The position numbers and the translations under genes were made by a program. The notes under the pieces are model-generated. The model was not told the origin of the DNA, ran no database searches, and saw only the letters and a list, made by a program, of their open reading frames with translations. 9,710 nt of DNA. It comes from Campylobacteraceae bacterium (GTDB lineage Bacteria; Campylobacterota; Campylobacteria; Campylobacterales; Campylobacteraceae). The stretch lies in contig JAITEH010000021.1 in assembly GCA_031282125.1 (NCBI GenBank), forward strand, positions 1 to 9,710, in the 5' to 3' direction. Shown piece after piece: positions 1 to 6,552 of this stretch. Positions within the stretch are counted from its first letter, which is position 1, and each line of letters starts with the position of its first letter.

Positions 1-126
1 TTTTCGCTTTTCGGGCCTCCTGCGATTATATTTTTTAAAGACGGCGCGGAGCTTACGGATATGCAGATAGTGGGCTTCAAAAATGAGCAGGAATTTTTGG
101 CGCATATAGAAAAAGTGAAGCAGTGA
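1..126 (+). CDS. dsbD: DsbD-like thiol:disulfide interchange protein, C-terminal end (partial)
   Basis: This is the last 41 codons of a gene that begins left of the window. The peptide starts FSLFGPPAIIFF and continues through KDGAEL to VGFKNEQEFLAHIEK. That matches the end of the thioredoxin-like C-terminal domain of DsbD: a cis-proline strand (GPPAIIFF), a turn with a 'dG.El' pattern, and the closing 'vGf...eeFlahl' helix. DsbD passes electrons from cytoplasmic thioredoxin across the inner membrane to periplasmic thiol proteins, and this domain lies in the periplasm. The CxxC motif and membrane part are outside the window, so another periplasmic thioredoxin-fold protein is possible. The TGA stop overlaps the ATG of the next gene (TGATG), which implies translational coupling. 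Confidence 0.72.
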   Translation, partial: FSLFGPPAIIFFKDGAELTDMQIVGFKNEQEFLAHIEKVKQ

Positions 127-413
127 TGGAAGTTTTGGTAGTCTTAGATATAGCGCGGCTCTCAAACAAAGAAGAGTTTGAAGAGTTTATTTTAGACGAG
201 GGATTTGCTGGCATAGACAACGAGCCATTTGCATACATGGGCGAGAGTACAACGCCCGTTTTCAATACAAGAGCTTATATATTTGAAGTCTTTTCTAAAG
301 CTTTTGAGACAGCAAAAATCAGTGATTGCAAAATCATCTGCCAAATCGGCTCAAATCCTCCCGAAGCGTATCTCTACGAAAAAGATAATTTTTTCACGGA
401 GTTAAAGCCCTAA
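126..413 (+). CDS. Small conserved-looking hypothetical protein (95 aa), coupled to dsbD
   Basis: I do not recognise this family. The protein is 95 residues, acidic and soluble, with no signal peptide or membrane segment. It starts MEVLVVLDIARLSNKEEFEE and ends with ELKP. The short β-strand (EVLVVLDIA), a following acidic helix, and a later strand (CKIICQIGS) suggest a small α/β fold. It has three codons for cysteine or near-cysteine context only in the CKIIC stretch (two Cys, spaced CxxxC), which is not a known redox motif. A GTG lies in frame directly before the ATG at 126. I chose the ATG because it overlaps the upstream TGA in the classic TGATG arrangement. The tight coupling suggests co-expression with the DsbD-like protein, but a shared function is only inference. 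Confidence 0.75.
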   Translation: MEVLVVLDIARLSNKEEFEEFILDEGFAGIDNEPFAYMGESTTPVFNTRAYIFEVFSKAFETAKISDCKIICQIGSNPPEAYLYEKDNFFTELKP

Positions 414-441
414 ACTCTACCTCATCAAAGAGATAGAGTTT
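412..441. terminator. Candidate bidirectional hairpin between convergent genes
   Basis: An inverted repeat lies in the short gap between the stop codon of the small hypothetical gene and the stop codon of thiC. The arms AAACTCTA (412-419) and TAGAGTTT (434-441) pair perfectly. After one mismatch, CTC (421-423) pairs with GAG (430-432) around the loop ATCAAA. Its position between two convergent genes fits a shared terminator. The stem is AT-rich and neither side has a good run of T, so it would be a weak intrinsic terminator at best. Confidence 0.4.
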
Positions 442-447
442 GGAATT

Positions 448-1758
448 TTAGATGATATTTATATCCACGCTCTCGCCGTTTAGGATTTTATTCATATTTC
501 TCATCGAGCAAAATTCGCCGCACATGCTGCATGTATCTTCGCGCTCGGGTTTAGACTCGGCTCTGTAGCGTCTTGCTTTTTGAGGGTCGATAGAGAGATT
601 GAACATACACTCCCAATCAACTCTTTGGCGGGCTTTACTCATGTTATTGTCCCAATCTCTCGCATTTGGGATTTTCTTGGCTATATCGGCAGCATGCGCC
701 GCTATCTTTGAAGCTATGATGCCCTCTTTCATGTCGTCGTAAGTTGGAAGCCTTAAATGCTCTGCCGGCGTTACATAACACAAAAACGCCGCTCCATGCC
801 ATGCGGCTATCGCTCCGCCTATGGCTGATGTGATATGGTCGTATCCCGGGGCTATGTCTGTTACTAACGGCCCTAAAACATAAAAAGGCGCGCCGTGGCA
901 GAGGCTTTTTTGTATCTTCATGTTTGTCTCTATCTGGTCTAAACTCATGTGTCCCGGACCTTCCACTATCACTTGCACATCTTTTTCCCACGCTCTTTTT
1001 GTAAGTTCCCCAAGAGTGATTAACTCTTCTATCTGACAAGCGTCGCTCGCATCATGCGTAGAGCCCGGTCGGCACGCGTCTCCAAGACTTATCGTGACGT
1101 CAAATTCGCGGCAGATTTCCAATAGTTCGTCAAAATACTCGTAAAATGGATTTTCATTGCCCGTCATCTCCATCCATGCAAATATCAAAGAGCCGCCTCT
1201 TGAGACGATATTTGTTATCCTGCTTCGCTCTTGTTTAAATCTTTGCGCCGTTTGTCTATTTAGCCCCGCATGGATAGTGAGAAAATCTATGCCGTCAATC
1301 GCATGCATTCTGGCAACTTCAAGCCAATCTTTCGCGCTTATCTCTTGAAGCGGTTTTTTGTAAAATACAAGCGCATCGTATATAGGCACGGAGCCAAGCA
1401 TGACGGTCGAAGTCTGCGCCAGCGTCCTGCGAAAAGCTCTCGTATCGCCCGAAGTGCTCAAATCCATGATAGCGTCTGCTCCAAGCTCTATCGCGCCCAT
1501 TACTTTTTTAAGCTCTTCGTCTTGATTGCTGCTGTCTTTTGAAATGCCGAGATTGACATTTATCTTTGTTTTGAGTCTTTCGCCGATTGCTCTTGGTTCA
1601 AGACTTTTGTGATTTTTATTTGACGGTATGACGGCGACGCCTTGCGCAATCATACATCTTAAAGCCTCTGCTTCTATCCCCTCGTATGCGGCGGCTTTCC
1701 TCATCTCTTCGGTTATGACACCGTTCCTTGCCGCTTGCATTTGCGTACTATACAACAT
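448..1758 (-). CDS. thiC: Phosphomethylpyrimidine synthase ThiC (short form)
   Basis: ThiC is a radical-SAM enzyme that rearranges 5-aminoimidazole ribotide into HMP phosphate, the pyrimidine half of thiamine, in the cytoplasm. The 436-residue protein carries the family motifs in order: NVNLG (67-71), DLSTSGD (99-105), SRGGS (186-190), EGPGH (266-270), [10 protein letters not shown] (301-310), and a C-terminal iron-sulfur cluster segment with Cys410, Cys413 and Cys417. It is the short form, lacking the N-terminal domain of the roughly 630-residue E. coli enzyme. The cysteine spacing here is CX2CX3C, whereas I recall CX2CX4C for the long form. The ATG start is supported by AAAGGA at 1765-1770, six bases upstream. 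The gene appears to be single and is controlled by the TPP riboswitch in its leader. No other thiamine gene is visible nearby. Confidence 0.97.
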   Translation of the reverse strand: MLYSTQMQAARNGVITEEMRKAAAYEGIEAEALRCMIAQGVAVIPSNKNHKSLEPRAIGERLKTKINVNLGISKDSSNQDEELKKVMGAIELGADAIMDLSTSGDTRAFRRTLAQTSTVMLGSVPIYDALVFYKKPLQEISAKDWLEVARMHAIDGIDFLTIHAGLNRQTAQRFKQERSRITNIVSRGGSLIFAWMEMTGNENPFYEYFDELLEICREFDVTISLGDACRPGSTHDASDACQIEELITLGELTKRAWEKDVQVIVEGPGHMSLDQIETNMKIQKSLCHGAPFYVLGPLVTDIAPGYDHITSAIGGAIAAWHGAAFLCYVTPAEHLRLPTYDDMKEGIIASKIAAHAADIAKKIPNARDWDNNMSKARQRVDWECMFNLSIDPQKARRYRAESKPEREDTCSMCGEFCSMRNMNKILNGESVDINII

Positions 1759-1820
1759 TTTTTATCCTTTTTAAAAAATAAAACAGGAAAAGTGTTTAGG
1801 AATCTTTTGTGAAGAAGTTT

Positions 1821-1909
1821 TATAATCCCTACGACAGCATTACCTGACAGGTTCAAAGGGTATAATCTCAGCCGATAAAATCAGCACCCCGTTGGTAAGG
1901 AAGATTATA
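1821..1909 (-). promoter_or_regulatory. TPP riboswitch (THI element) in the thiC leader
   Basis: Read on the minus strand, the leader has the conserved TPP aptamer blocks in the right order: GGGGTGCTG, then CTGAGA, then ACCCTTTGAACCTG, then GGTAATGCTG ending in CGTAGGGA. The closing stem P1 is strong: CCTTAC pairs with GTAGGG, and beyond a small bulge TATAAT pairs with ATTATA (1821-1826 with 1904-1909). Binding of thiamine pyrophosphate should lower thiC expression. The aptamer ends about 60 bases before the ATG, and I see no GC-rich terminator hairpin with a T run in between. Control at translation initiation, usual in Gram-negative bacteria, is therefore more likely than termination, but the expression platform is not resolved by eye. 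Confidence 0.96.
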
Positions 1910-1917
1910 TTTACAGT

Positions 1918-1923
1918 TTTATA
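1918..1923 (-). promoter_or_regulatory. Candidate -10 box for thiC
   Basis: On the minus strand TATAAA lies here, within the palindrome TTTTATAAAA (1917-1926). A start site about seven bases downstream would fall at the first bases of riboswitch stem P1, which is the expected place. No convincing -35 hexamer is seen at 17 bases: a TTGTAC is 20 bases away. A T-rich, -35-poor promoter is common in Campylobacterota. Confidence 0.4.
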
Positions 1924-1960
1924 AAACGAAGATAAATAAGCATGTACAAACTCTAAAAGA

Positions 1961-1987
1961 TTGTTTTTTGCTGTTTTTTGTTATCAT
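1961..1987 (+). promoter_or_regulatory. Candidate promoter for ispG-dnaB-comEC
   Basis: TATCAT at 1982-1987 is a plausible -10 box, about 30 bases before the ispG start codon. It is preceded by two T-tracts, TGTTTTTTG at 1962-1970 and again at 1972-1980, exactly ten bases apart. Phased T-tracts upstream of the -10 box, in place of a -35 hexamer, are described for σ70 promoters of Campylobacter and Helicobacter. The transcription start is not determined. Confidence 0.45.
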
Positions 1988-2015
1988 TCTAACTCATTTA
2001 TGATTAGGCAGTATT

Positions 2016-3086
2016 ATGCAAAAGCGGTTCAAAACAAAACAGATAAATGTCGGCGGCGTGCTTGTGGGCGGTGATGCGCCAATCAGCGTACAGTCCATGA
2101 CATTTTCCAAAACGCACGATGTAAAATCTACGGTTGCGCAGATACAAAGACTTCAAAAAGCGGGGTGCGATATCGTGCGCGCAGCCGTGCCTGATTACGA
2201 AGATGCAAACGCCCTGAAAAAGATAAAATCGCAAATCTCCATTCCGCTTGTGGCGGATATCCATTTCAACTATCGTTTGGCTCTGATAGCCGCCGAAAGT
2301 GTCGATTGCATAAGGATAAATCCCGGCAATATCGGCTCAAAAGAGAGAGTAAGAGAGGTAGTAAAAGCTTGCATGAATAGAAAAATCCCCATTCGCATAG
2401 GCGTAAACGGCGGAAGTTTGGAAAAAGAGTTTGAGCAAAAATACGGCGCAACGCCAAAAGGCATGGTAGAGTCTGCGCTTTACAATATAAAATATCTTGA
2501 AGATTTGGGATTTTCGGATATCAAAGTCTCTTTGAAAGCAAGCGATGCTGCGCGCACCGTCGAAGCTTACAGGATGCTACGACCTTTGGTGGAGTATCCT
2601 TTTCATCTTGGCGTTACGGAAGCTGGGACTTTGTTTCATTCGACGATAAAATCATCAATCGCATTAGGCTCGCTTTTACTTGAGGGGATTGGCGATACGA
2701 TGAGAGTTTCCATCACGGGTGAGCTTGAAGAGGAGATAAGAGTAGCCAAAGCTATACTAAAAGACAGCGGCAGGACAAATGAGGGAGTCAATATCGTATC
2801 GTGTCCTACATGCGGACGCATTCAAGCCGACCTCGTAACAGCCGTCAAAGAGATAGAGGAAAAAACCGCGCATATCAAAGCGCCTCTGAATATCTCCGTC
2901 ATGGGATGCGTCGTGAATGCGATAGGCGAAGCAAAAGAAGCCGATGTAGCGATAGCTTACGGCAAAGGAAGCGGACTTATCATAAAAAAAGGCGAGATTA
3001 TCGCAAAGCTTGAGGAGAGAGAGTTGGTGGAGAGATTTTTGGAAGAGGTAGAGATAGAAGCGGCAAAGGAGAGTTACAATGGATAA
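2016..3086 (+). CDS. ispG: 4-hydroxy-3-methylbut-2-en-1-yl diphosphate synthase IspG (GcpE)
   Basis: IspG converts 2-C-methyl-D-erythritol 2,4-cyclodiphosphate to HMBPP in the next-to-last step of the MEP isoprenoid pathway, in the cytoplasm. The 356-residue protein has an N-terminal TIM-barrel half, seen in [27 protein letters not shown] and RIGVNGGS, and a C-terminal Fe-S half. The [4Fe-4S] ligands Cys263, Cys266 (SCPTCGR), Cys298 and Glu305 are all present, with the same spacings as in the E. coli enzyme. The usual NGPGEA around the Glu ligand reads NAIGEA here. The length fits the short bacterial form without the plant insert. The ATG is supported by an AGG eight bases upstream (2005-2007). 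The last eight bases overlap the start of dnaB, so the two are very probably co-translated. Confidence 0.97.
   Translation: MQKRFKTKQINVGGVLVGGDAPISVQSMTFSKTHDVKSTVAQIQRLQKAGCDIVRAAVPDYEDANALKKIKSQISIPLVADIHFNYRLALIAAESVDCIRINPGNIGSKERVREVVKACMNRKIPIRIGVNGGSLEKEFEQKYGATPKGMVESALYNIKYLEDLGFSDIKVSLKASDAARTVEAYRMLRPLVEYPFHLGVTEAGTLFHSTIKSSIALGSLLLEGIGDTMRVSITGELEEEIRVAKAILKDSGRTNEGVNIVSCPTCGRIQADLVTAVKEIEEKTAHIKAPLNISVMGCVVNAIGEAKEADVAIAYGKGSGLIIKKGEIIAKLEERELVERFLEEVEIEAAKESYNG
3067..3073 (+). promoter_or_regulatory. Ribosome binding site of dnaB inside ispG
   Basis: AGGAGAG lies five bases before the dnaB ATG at 3079, inside the last codons of ispG. It is the strongest Shine-Dalgarno sequence in the window. 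It fixes the dnaB start and the 8-base overlap, so dnaB translation need not depend wholly on ribosomes finishing ispG. Confidence 0.7.
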
Positions 3087-4506
3087 CCTGCACAATATAA
3101 ATATAGAGCGTTCCGTTCTTAGCTCCATCATCTTTAATCCCGTGCTTTTTGAGGAAGTCTCTTCAAAATTAAATCCGATTGATTTTTATCTGCCCGCGCA
3201 TAAACATATATTTTCCGCTATGCTTGACTGCGAAAGAGACGATTTGCCGATAGATGAAGAGTTTTTGAAGAAAATACTAAATCAAAACGGCGTTTTTGAC
3301 GAACAGGCTATGCTCGATATACTCTCCACAAACTGGATTCCAAATATCAACGCGTATATTCAGGAGATAAAAGAAAAATCCGTCAAAAGACAGCTTGTCG
3401 CGCTCACGGGCGATATAAATGACGTAACGATAGAGAAAGATTTACCCGCACACGAAGCTGTGGACGCAATCCAACAAAAGCTCTATCAAATCACACAAGA
3501 ATCAGGCGAAAAAGAGTTCAGAGAGTCCCCTGAAATGACCCGCTCGGCGATAGACTATATAAAAGAGATGAAAAGCAGAGGCAATAGCCTCATTACGGGC
3601 ATCGATACGGGATTTTTCGACTTGAACAGACTTACCACAGGCTTTAACAGCGGCGATTTTATCGTCATCGCCGCGCGTCCTGCCATGGGAAAAACAGCCT
3701 TTTGTTTAAATATCGCGGGGCATTGTCTGGATACTGACAAAGGCGTTGCGATATTCTCTTTGGAAATGCCCGCAGAACAGTTGATGCTAAGAATGTTAAG
3801 CGCCAAGACGTCGATACCGCTTCAAAATCTAAAAGTGGGCAACTTAACGGACGACGAGTGGGGAAGACTCTCCGACGCTGCGGATGATTTTTCTAAAAAG
3901 AAATTTTTCGTAAATGACCAAGGAAACGTCAATATCCACCACATACGAGGACAGCTTAGAAAACTCAAGATGAAACATCCCGAGATTTCTATCTGCATCA
4001 TAGACTATTTGCAGCTCATGACAAGCGTAACCAGCGGCAAAGAGAGACATCTTGAGGTAAGCGACATCAGCAGGGGCTTGAAACTTTTGGCGCGCGAACT
4101 TGACATGCCCATCATCGCACTTTCGCAGTTAAACAGAAGTCTTGAGAGCAGATCCGACAGAAGACCGATGCTAAGCGATATAAGGGAGTCAGGCTCTATA
4201 GAGCAGGATGCCGACATCATACTTTTTGTCTATCGAGACGACGTTTACAAACAAAAAGACGAGAAAGAGAAAGAAGAGAAATCGAAAAAAGAGAAAGACA
4301 AAAGCGGCAATATAGTCGAGTACAAAAGCAAATTTGTCGAAAAACCTGTCGAAGAGGCGGAGATTATCATCGGCAAAAACAGAAACGGACCGACAGGCAT
4401 CGCGCGTCTTACCTTTCACAAAGCTTTTGTAAAATTTGTCGATAATGCGAGAAGCAGCGAACAGAGTTACACTATCACAAAAGCGGACTTTAACAATCTA
4501 TCCTAA
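3079..4506 (+). CDS. dnaB: Replicative DNA helicase DnaB
   Basis: DnaB is the hexameric ring helicase that unwinds DNA at the replication fork and recruits primase. The 475-residue protein begins with the helical N-terminal domain ([25 protein letters not shown]), followed by the linker and the RecA-like motor. The motor shows ARPAMGKT (Walker A, Lys205), CIIDYLQL (Walker B, Asp309), and the DnaB motifs [23 protein letters not shown] and [13 protein letters not shown] Lys/Glu-rich insert of about 37 residues (391-427) splits YRDDVY from EAEIIIG. These lie close together in E. coli DnaB. An insert near this place is known in H. pylori DnaB. No intein is present. Its stop codon abuts the ATG of comEC. 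Confidence 0.98.
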   Translation: MDNLHNINIERSVLSSIIFNPVLFEEVSSKLNPIDFYLPAHKHIFSAMLDCERDDLPIDEEFLKKILNQNGVFDEQAMLDILSTNWIPNINAYIQEIKEKSVKRQLVALTGDINDVTIEKDLPAHEAVDAIQQKLYQITQESGEKEFRESPEMTRSAIDYIKEMKSRGNSLITGIDTGFFDLNRLTTGFNSGDFIVIAARPAMGKTAFCLNIAGHCLDTDKGVAIFSLEMPAEQLMLRMLSAKTSIPLQNLKVGNLTDDEWGRLSDAADDFSKKKFFVNDQGNVNIHHIRGQLRKLKMKHPEISICIIDYLQLMTSVTSGKERHLEVSDISRGLKLLARELDMPIIALSQLNRSLESRSDRRPMLSDIRESGSIEQDADIILFVYRDDVYKQKDEKEKEEKSKKEKDKSGNIVEYKSKFVEKPVEEAEIIIGKNRNGPTGIARLTFHKAFVKFVDNARSSEQSYTITKADFNNLS

Positions 4507-5775
4507 ATGAAGCCTTTCTTGCCGCTGTTTCAAACAAGGTTTGAGATGATGGCGGCAATGGCTGTGCTTGGCGTTATTTTCCTCATTAATACAGGCTTCA
4601 AATATCTTGATTATAGAGATTTTAAAAGTTACAGTTGGGCTACCGTGCGCGGAAATATCGTCAATATCACAGATTTGACGGCAAAAAACGGCAGAGAATA
4701 CCAGCGCGTCTCCTTAAAAAACGATGATGGCATGACGCTTGGCATGACCCACATGTCAAAAGAGAAGCTCGCAAAAAATATGCGCGCAGGATTTCGCGTC
4801 AAAACGGACGAAGTTGGTTTTCTCTCATTTTTTACAAAAAGATTTTATGCAACGTCTGTTTTGGTATGGGCAAATGAGGCGAAGGATACGAGCGTGAAAT
4901 CAAACTTGCAAAATTTCATCTCTTCTCAGCATGAAAATAACTTGACAAAAGAGCTTTACAGCACACTTTTTCTGGCTACTCCAATCTCCAAAGCCCTAAG
5001 AGACCAAGTGCAAAGATGGGGCATTACTCACATCATCGCTATCAGCGGATTTCACTTGAGCATTATGTTTGCATTTTTGTATTTTGTGATGAAGCCAATT
5101 TACGGCTTTTTCCAAAACAGATATTTCCCATACAGAAATGCAAGATGGGATATATCGCTGGTGATTTTTGCATTTTTGGGATACTATCTGTGGCTCATAG
5201 ATATGACGCCTTCGTTTTTGCGCTCTTTTGCTATGGGAGTTTTCGGGTTTTTATTTCTTTGGCGCGGCATACATGTATTTAGTTTTGAAATGCTGTTTTT
5301 CACGTCGGCATTTTTGGCGGCTCTTTTTCCTGAGCTCATTTTCAATATAGGATTTATACTTTCGGTTTTTGGCGTATTTTTTATTTTTGTCTTCGTCAAA
5401 CACTTCGGTCAAACTCTGAAAGTCTGGCAAAGCGCAATTCTTATCAATTTTTGGCTATTTTTGGCGATGAATCCTATAGTCTATTATTGGTTTGGAGTTA
5501 TCAATTGGCAGCAGTGGGTCTCTATACCTTTAAGTATGTTATTTGTTGTTTTTTACCCGCTTACGACGCTTTTGCATTTGATAGGACAAGGAGGAGTTTT
5601 TGACAATCTCATGCTGCAATTTTTATCATACGAGAGTAAAAGCGCGATGTTTAATACGCCCGTTTGGCTTTTAGTCCTCTATATTCTCTTCGCCGCTCTT
5701 AGCGTTTACAGAGCTATTTTTATGATTTTTGTCGCTCTTATCGGCTTTAGCTATTTCTTTTTTCTGCTCTCTTGA
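4507..5775 (+). CDS. comEC: ComEC/Rec2-family DNA-uptake channel, short form
   Basis: ComEC forms the inner-membrane channel through which single-stranded DNA enters the cytoplasm during natural transformation. The 422-residue protein starts with a membrane helix (about residues 14-29). A mostly polar segment of about 40-120 follows, probably the OB-like periplasmic domain. Then comes the competence domain with the signature ISGFHLS (179-185) and many hydrophobic helices to the end. It has no C-terminal metallo-β-lactamase-like domain, unlike the roughly 750-residue enzymes of Bacillus or Neisseria. The H. pylori protein, encoded beside dnaB, is also short. The ATG follows the dnaB stop with no gap, so translational coupling is likely. 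Its last 35 codons overlap yihY on the other strand. Transformation competence of this organism is an inference. Confidence 0.9.
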   Translation: MKPFLPLFQTRFEMMAAMAVLGVIFLINTGFKYLDYRDFKSYSWATVRGNIVNITDLTAKNGREYQRVSLKNDDGMTLGMTHMSKEKLAKNMRAGFRVKTDEVGFLSFFTKRFYATSVLVWANEAKDTSVKSNLQNFISSQHENNLTKELYSTLFLATPISKALRDQVQRWGITHIIAISGFHLSIMFAFLYFVMKPIYGFFQNRYFPYRNARWDISLVIFAFLGYYLWLIDMTPSFLRSFAMGVFGFLFLWRGIHVFSFEMLFFTSAFLAALFPELIFNIGFILSVFGVFFIFVFVKHFGQTLKVWQSAILINFWLFLAMNPIVYYWFGVINWQQWVSIPLSMLFVVFYPLTTLLHLIGQGGVFDNLMLQFLSYESKSAMFNTPVWLLVLYILFAALSVYRAIFMIFVALIGFSYFFFLLS

Positions 5776-6552
5776 GTGCAAAATATGACACACCCTCACA
5801 CCGTAAAGAAATATCACCCATGAGAAATATATCCATATAAAGAAAAACAGCACCACGCTGAAAGAGCCGTAAATACTCAAATAAGTTTTGTTATAAGTCA
5901 CATAAAAAACAAAAAGCGATTTTGACATATACCAGATGAGCGAAGCCAAAAATGACGAAATGCCGCCTGCGTACATAGATATTTTGGCGCTTGAAGATAT
6001 CATGTAGATGGTAAAAAACAGCGCCCAAACTAGAAGATATGGAAATATAACCAAAAAGTTTATATTGTACCCTTGAGAGTTTAGAAAATTCTGCAAAGTA
6101 CTTGAAAGATAAAACGAAACGCCAAGCAAAATGGGAGCTAAAGTTATCAGCGTCCAGTAAGCCGAGAGCGACTGCCAAAAAGAGCGCGAAGTCGTGTGCA
6201 TGATTTTGTTGAAAATAGTCTCATAATCTTTGAAAAACATCATGGAGATAAAAAGAACCGTCACAAATCCCAAAACGCCCATTTGCAGGGTATTTCCCAA
6301 AAATTTATCTATGTATTCGGATATCGTTTCGGGCTGAGAGGGCATGAGGGAGTTAAATATAAAAGATTTTATCTTCTCATAATACTCTTCAAAACTCGGC
6401 ATTCTGGTAAAAATCGAAAATGTTATCAAAAGTACGGGAATCACCGAAAGTATCGTATGAAAGCTAAGACTTGAAGCGTACGTCATCAAATCTTTGTCGT
6501 TAAGCCTGCCCAAAAGTGCATAAAAATCTTTTATTTTTTGCACCAGCTTCAT
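5671..6552 (-). CDS. YihY/BrkB-family inner membrane protein
   Basis: This is a 293-residue polytopic membrane protein of the YihY/virulence factor BrkB family, formerly misnamed ribonuclease BN. Its function is not established. Six hydrophobic segments are visible at about 30-49, 90-107, 130-150, 166-187, 194-218 and 228-250. Family features include the N-terminal pattern LMTYASSLSFHTILSVIPVL and the last helix YGSFSVVLFFFIWIYFSW ending in YGVRV. Residues 257-293 form a charged, Lys/Glu/Ser/Asn-rich cytoplasmic tail. This tail is encoded opposite the last membrane helix of comEC. The ATG directly follows the stop of the glcD-like gene with no gap, placing it last in the three-gene minus-strand operon. 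A link between its role and that of its neighbours is not evident. Confidence 0.9.
   Translation of the reverse strand: MKLVQKIKDFYALLGRLNDKDLMTYASSLSFHTILSVIPVLLITFSIFTRMPSFEEYYEKIKSFIFNSLMPSQPETISEYIDKFLGNTLQMGVLGFVTVLFISMMFFKDYETIFNKIMHTTSRSFWQSLSAYWTLITLAPILLGVSFYLSSTLQNFLNSQGYNINFLVIFPYLLVWALFFTIYMISSSAKISMYAGGISSFLASLIWYMSKSLFVFYVTYNKTYLSIYGSFSVVLFFFIWIYFSWVIFLYGVRVCHILHSREQKKEIAKADKSDKNHKNSSVNAKSGEENIED

Noticed and set aside
644..1039. 131-codon open frame on the minus strand inside thiC
   Set aside because: It is an out-of-frame shadow of thiC with an Arg/His-rich composition and no start signal. ThiC is unambiguous in the other frame.
2757..3131. 124-codon open frame opposite the ispG/dnaB junction
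   Set aside because: It is antisense to two certain genes across their junction, including the Fe-S cysteine region of IspG, and its composition is typical of an antisense shadow.
4249..4359. Charged stretch in dnaB as an intein or frameshift
   Set aside because: The frame stays open and the DnaB motifs resume correctly on both sides. At about 37 residues it is far too short for an intein and has no intein splice motifs.
5637..5673. Inverted repeat TAAAAGC...GCTTTTA spanning the yihY stop codon as a terminator
   Set aside because: The arms are only seven bases with a loop of about 23 bases, there is no T run after it on the minus strand, and it lies in the coding sequence of comEC.
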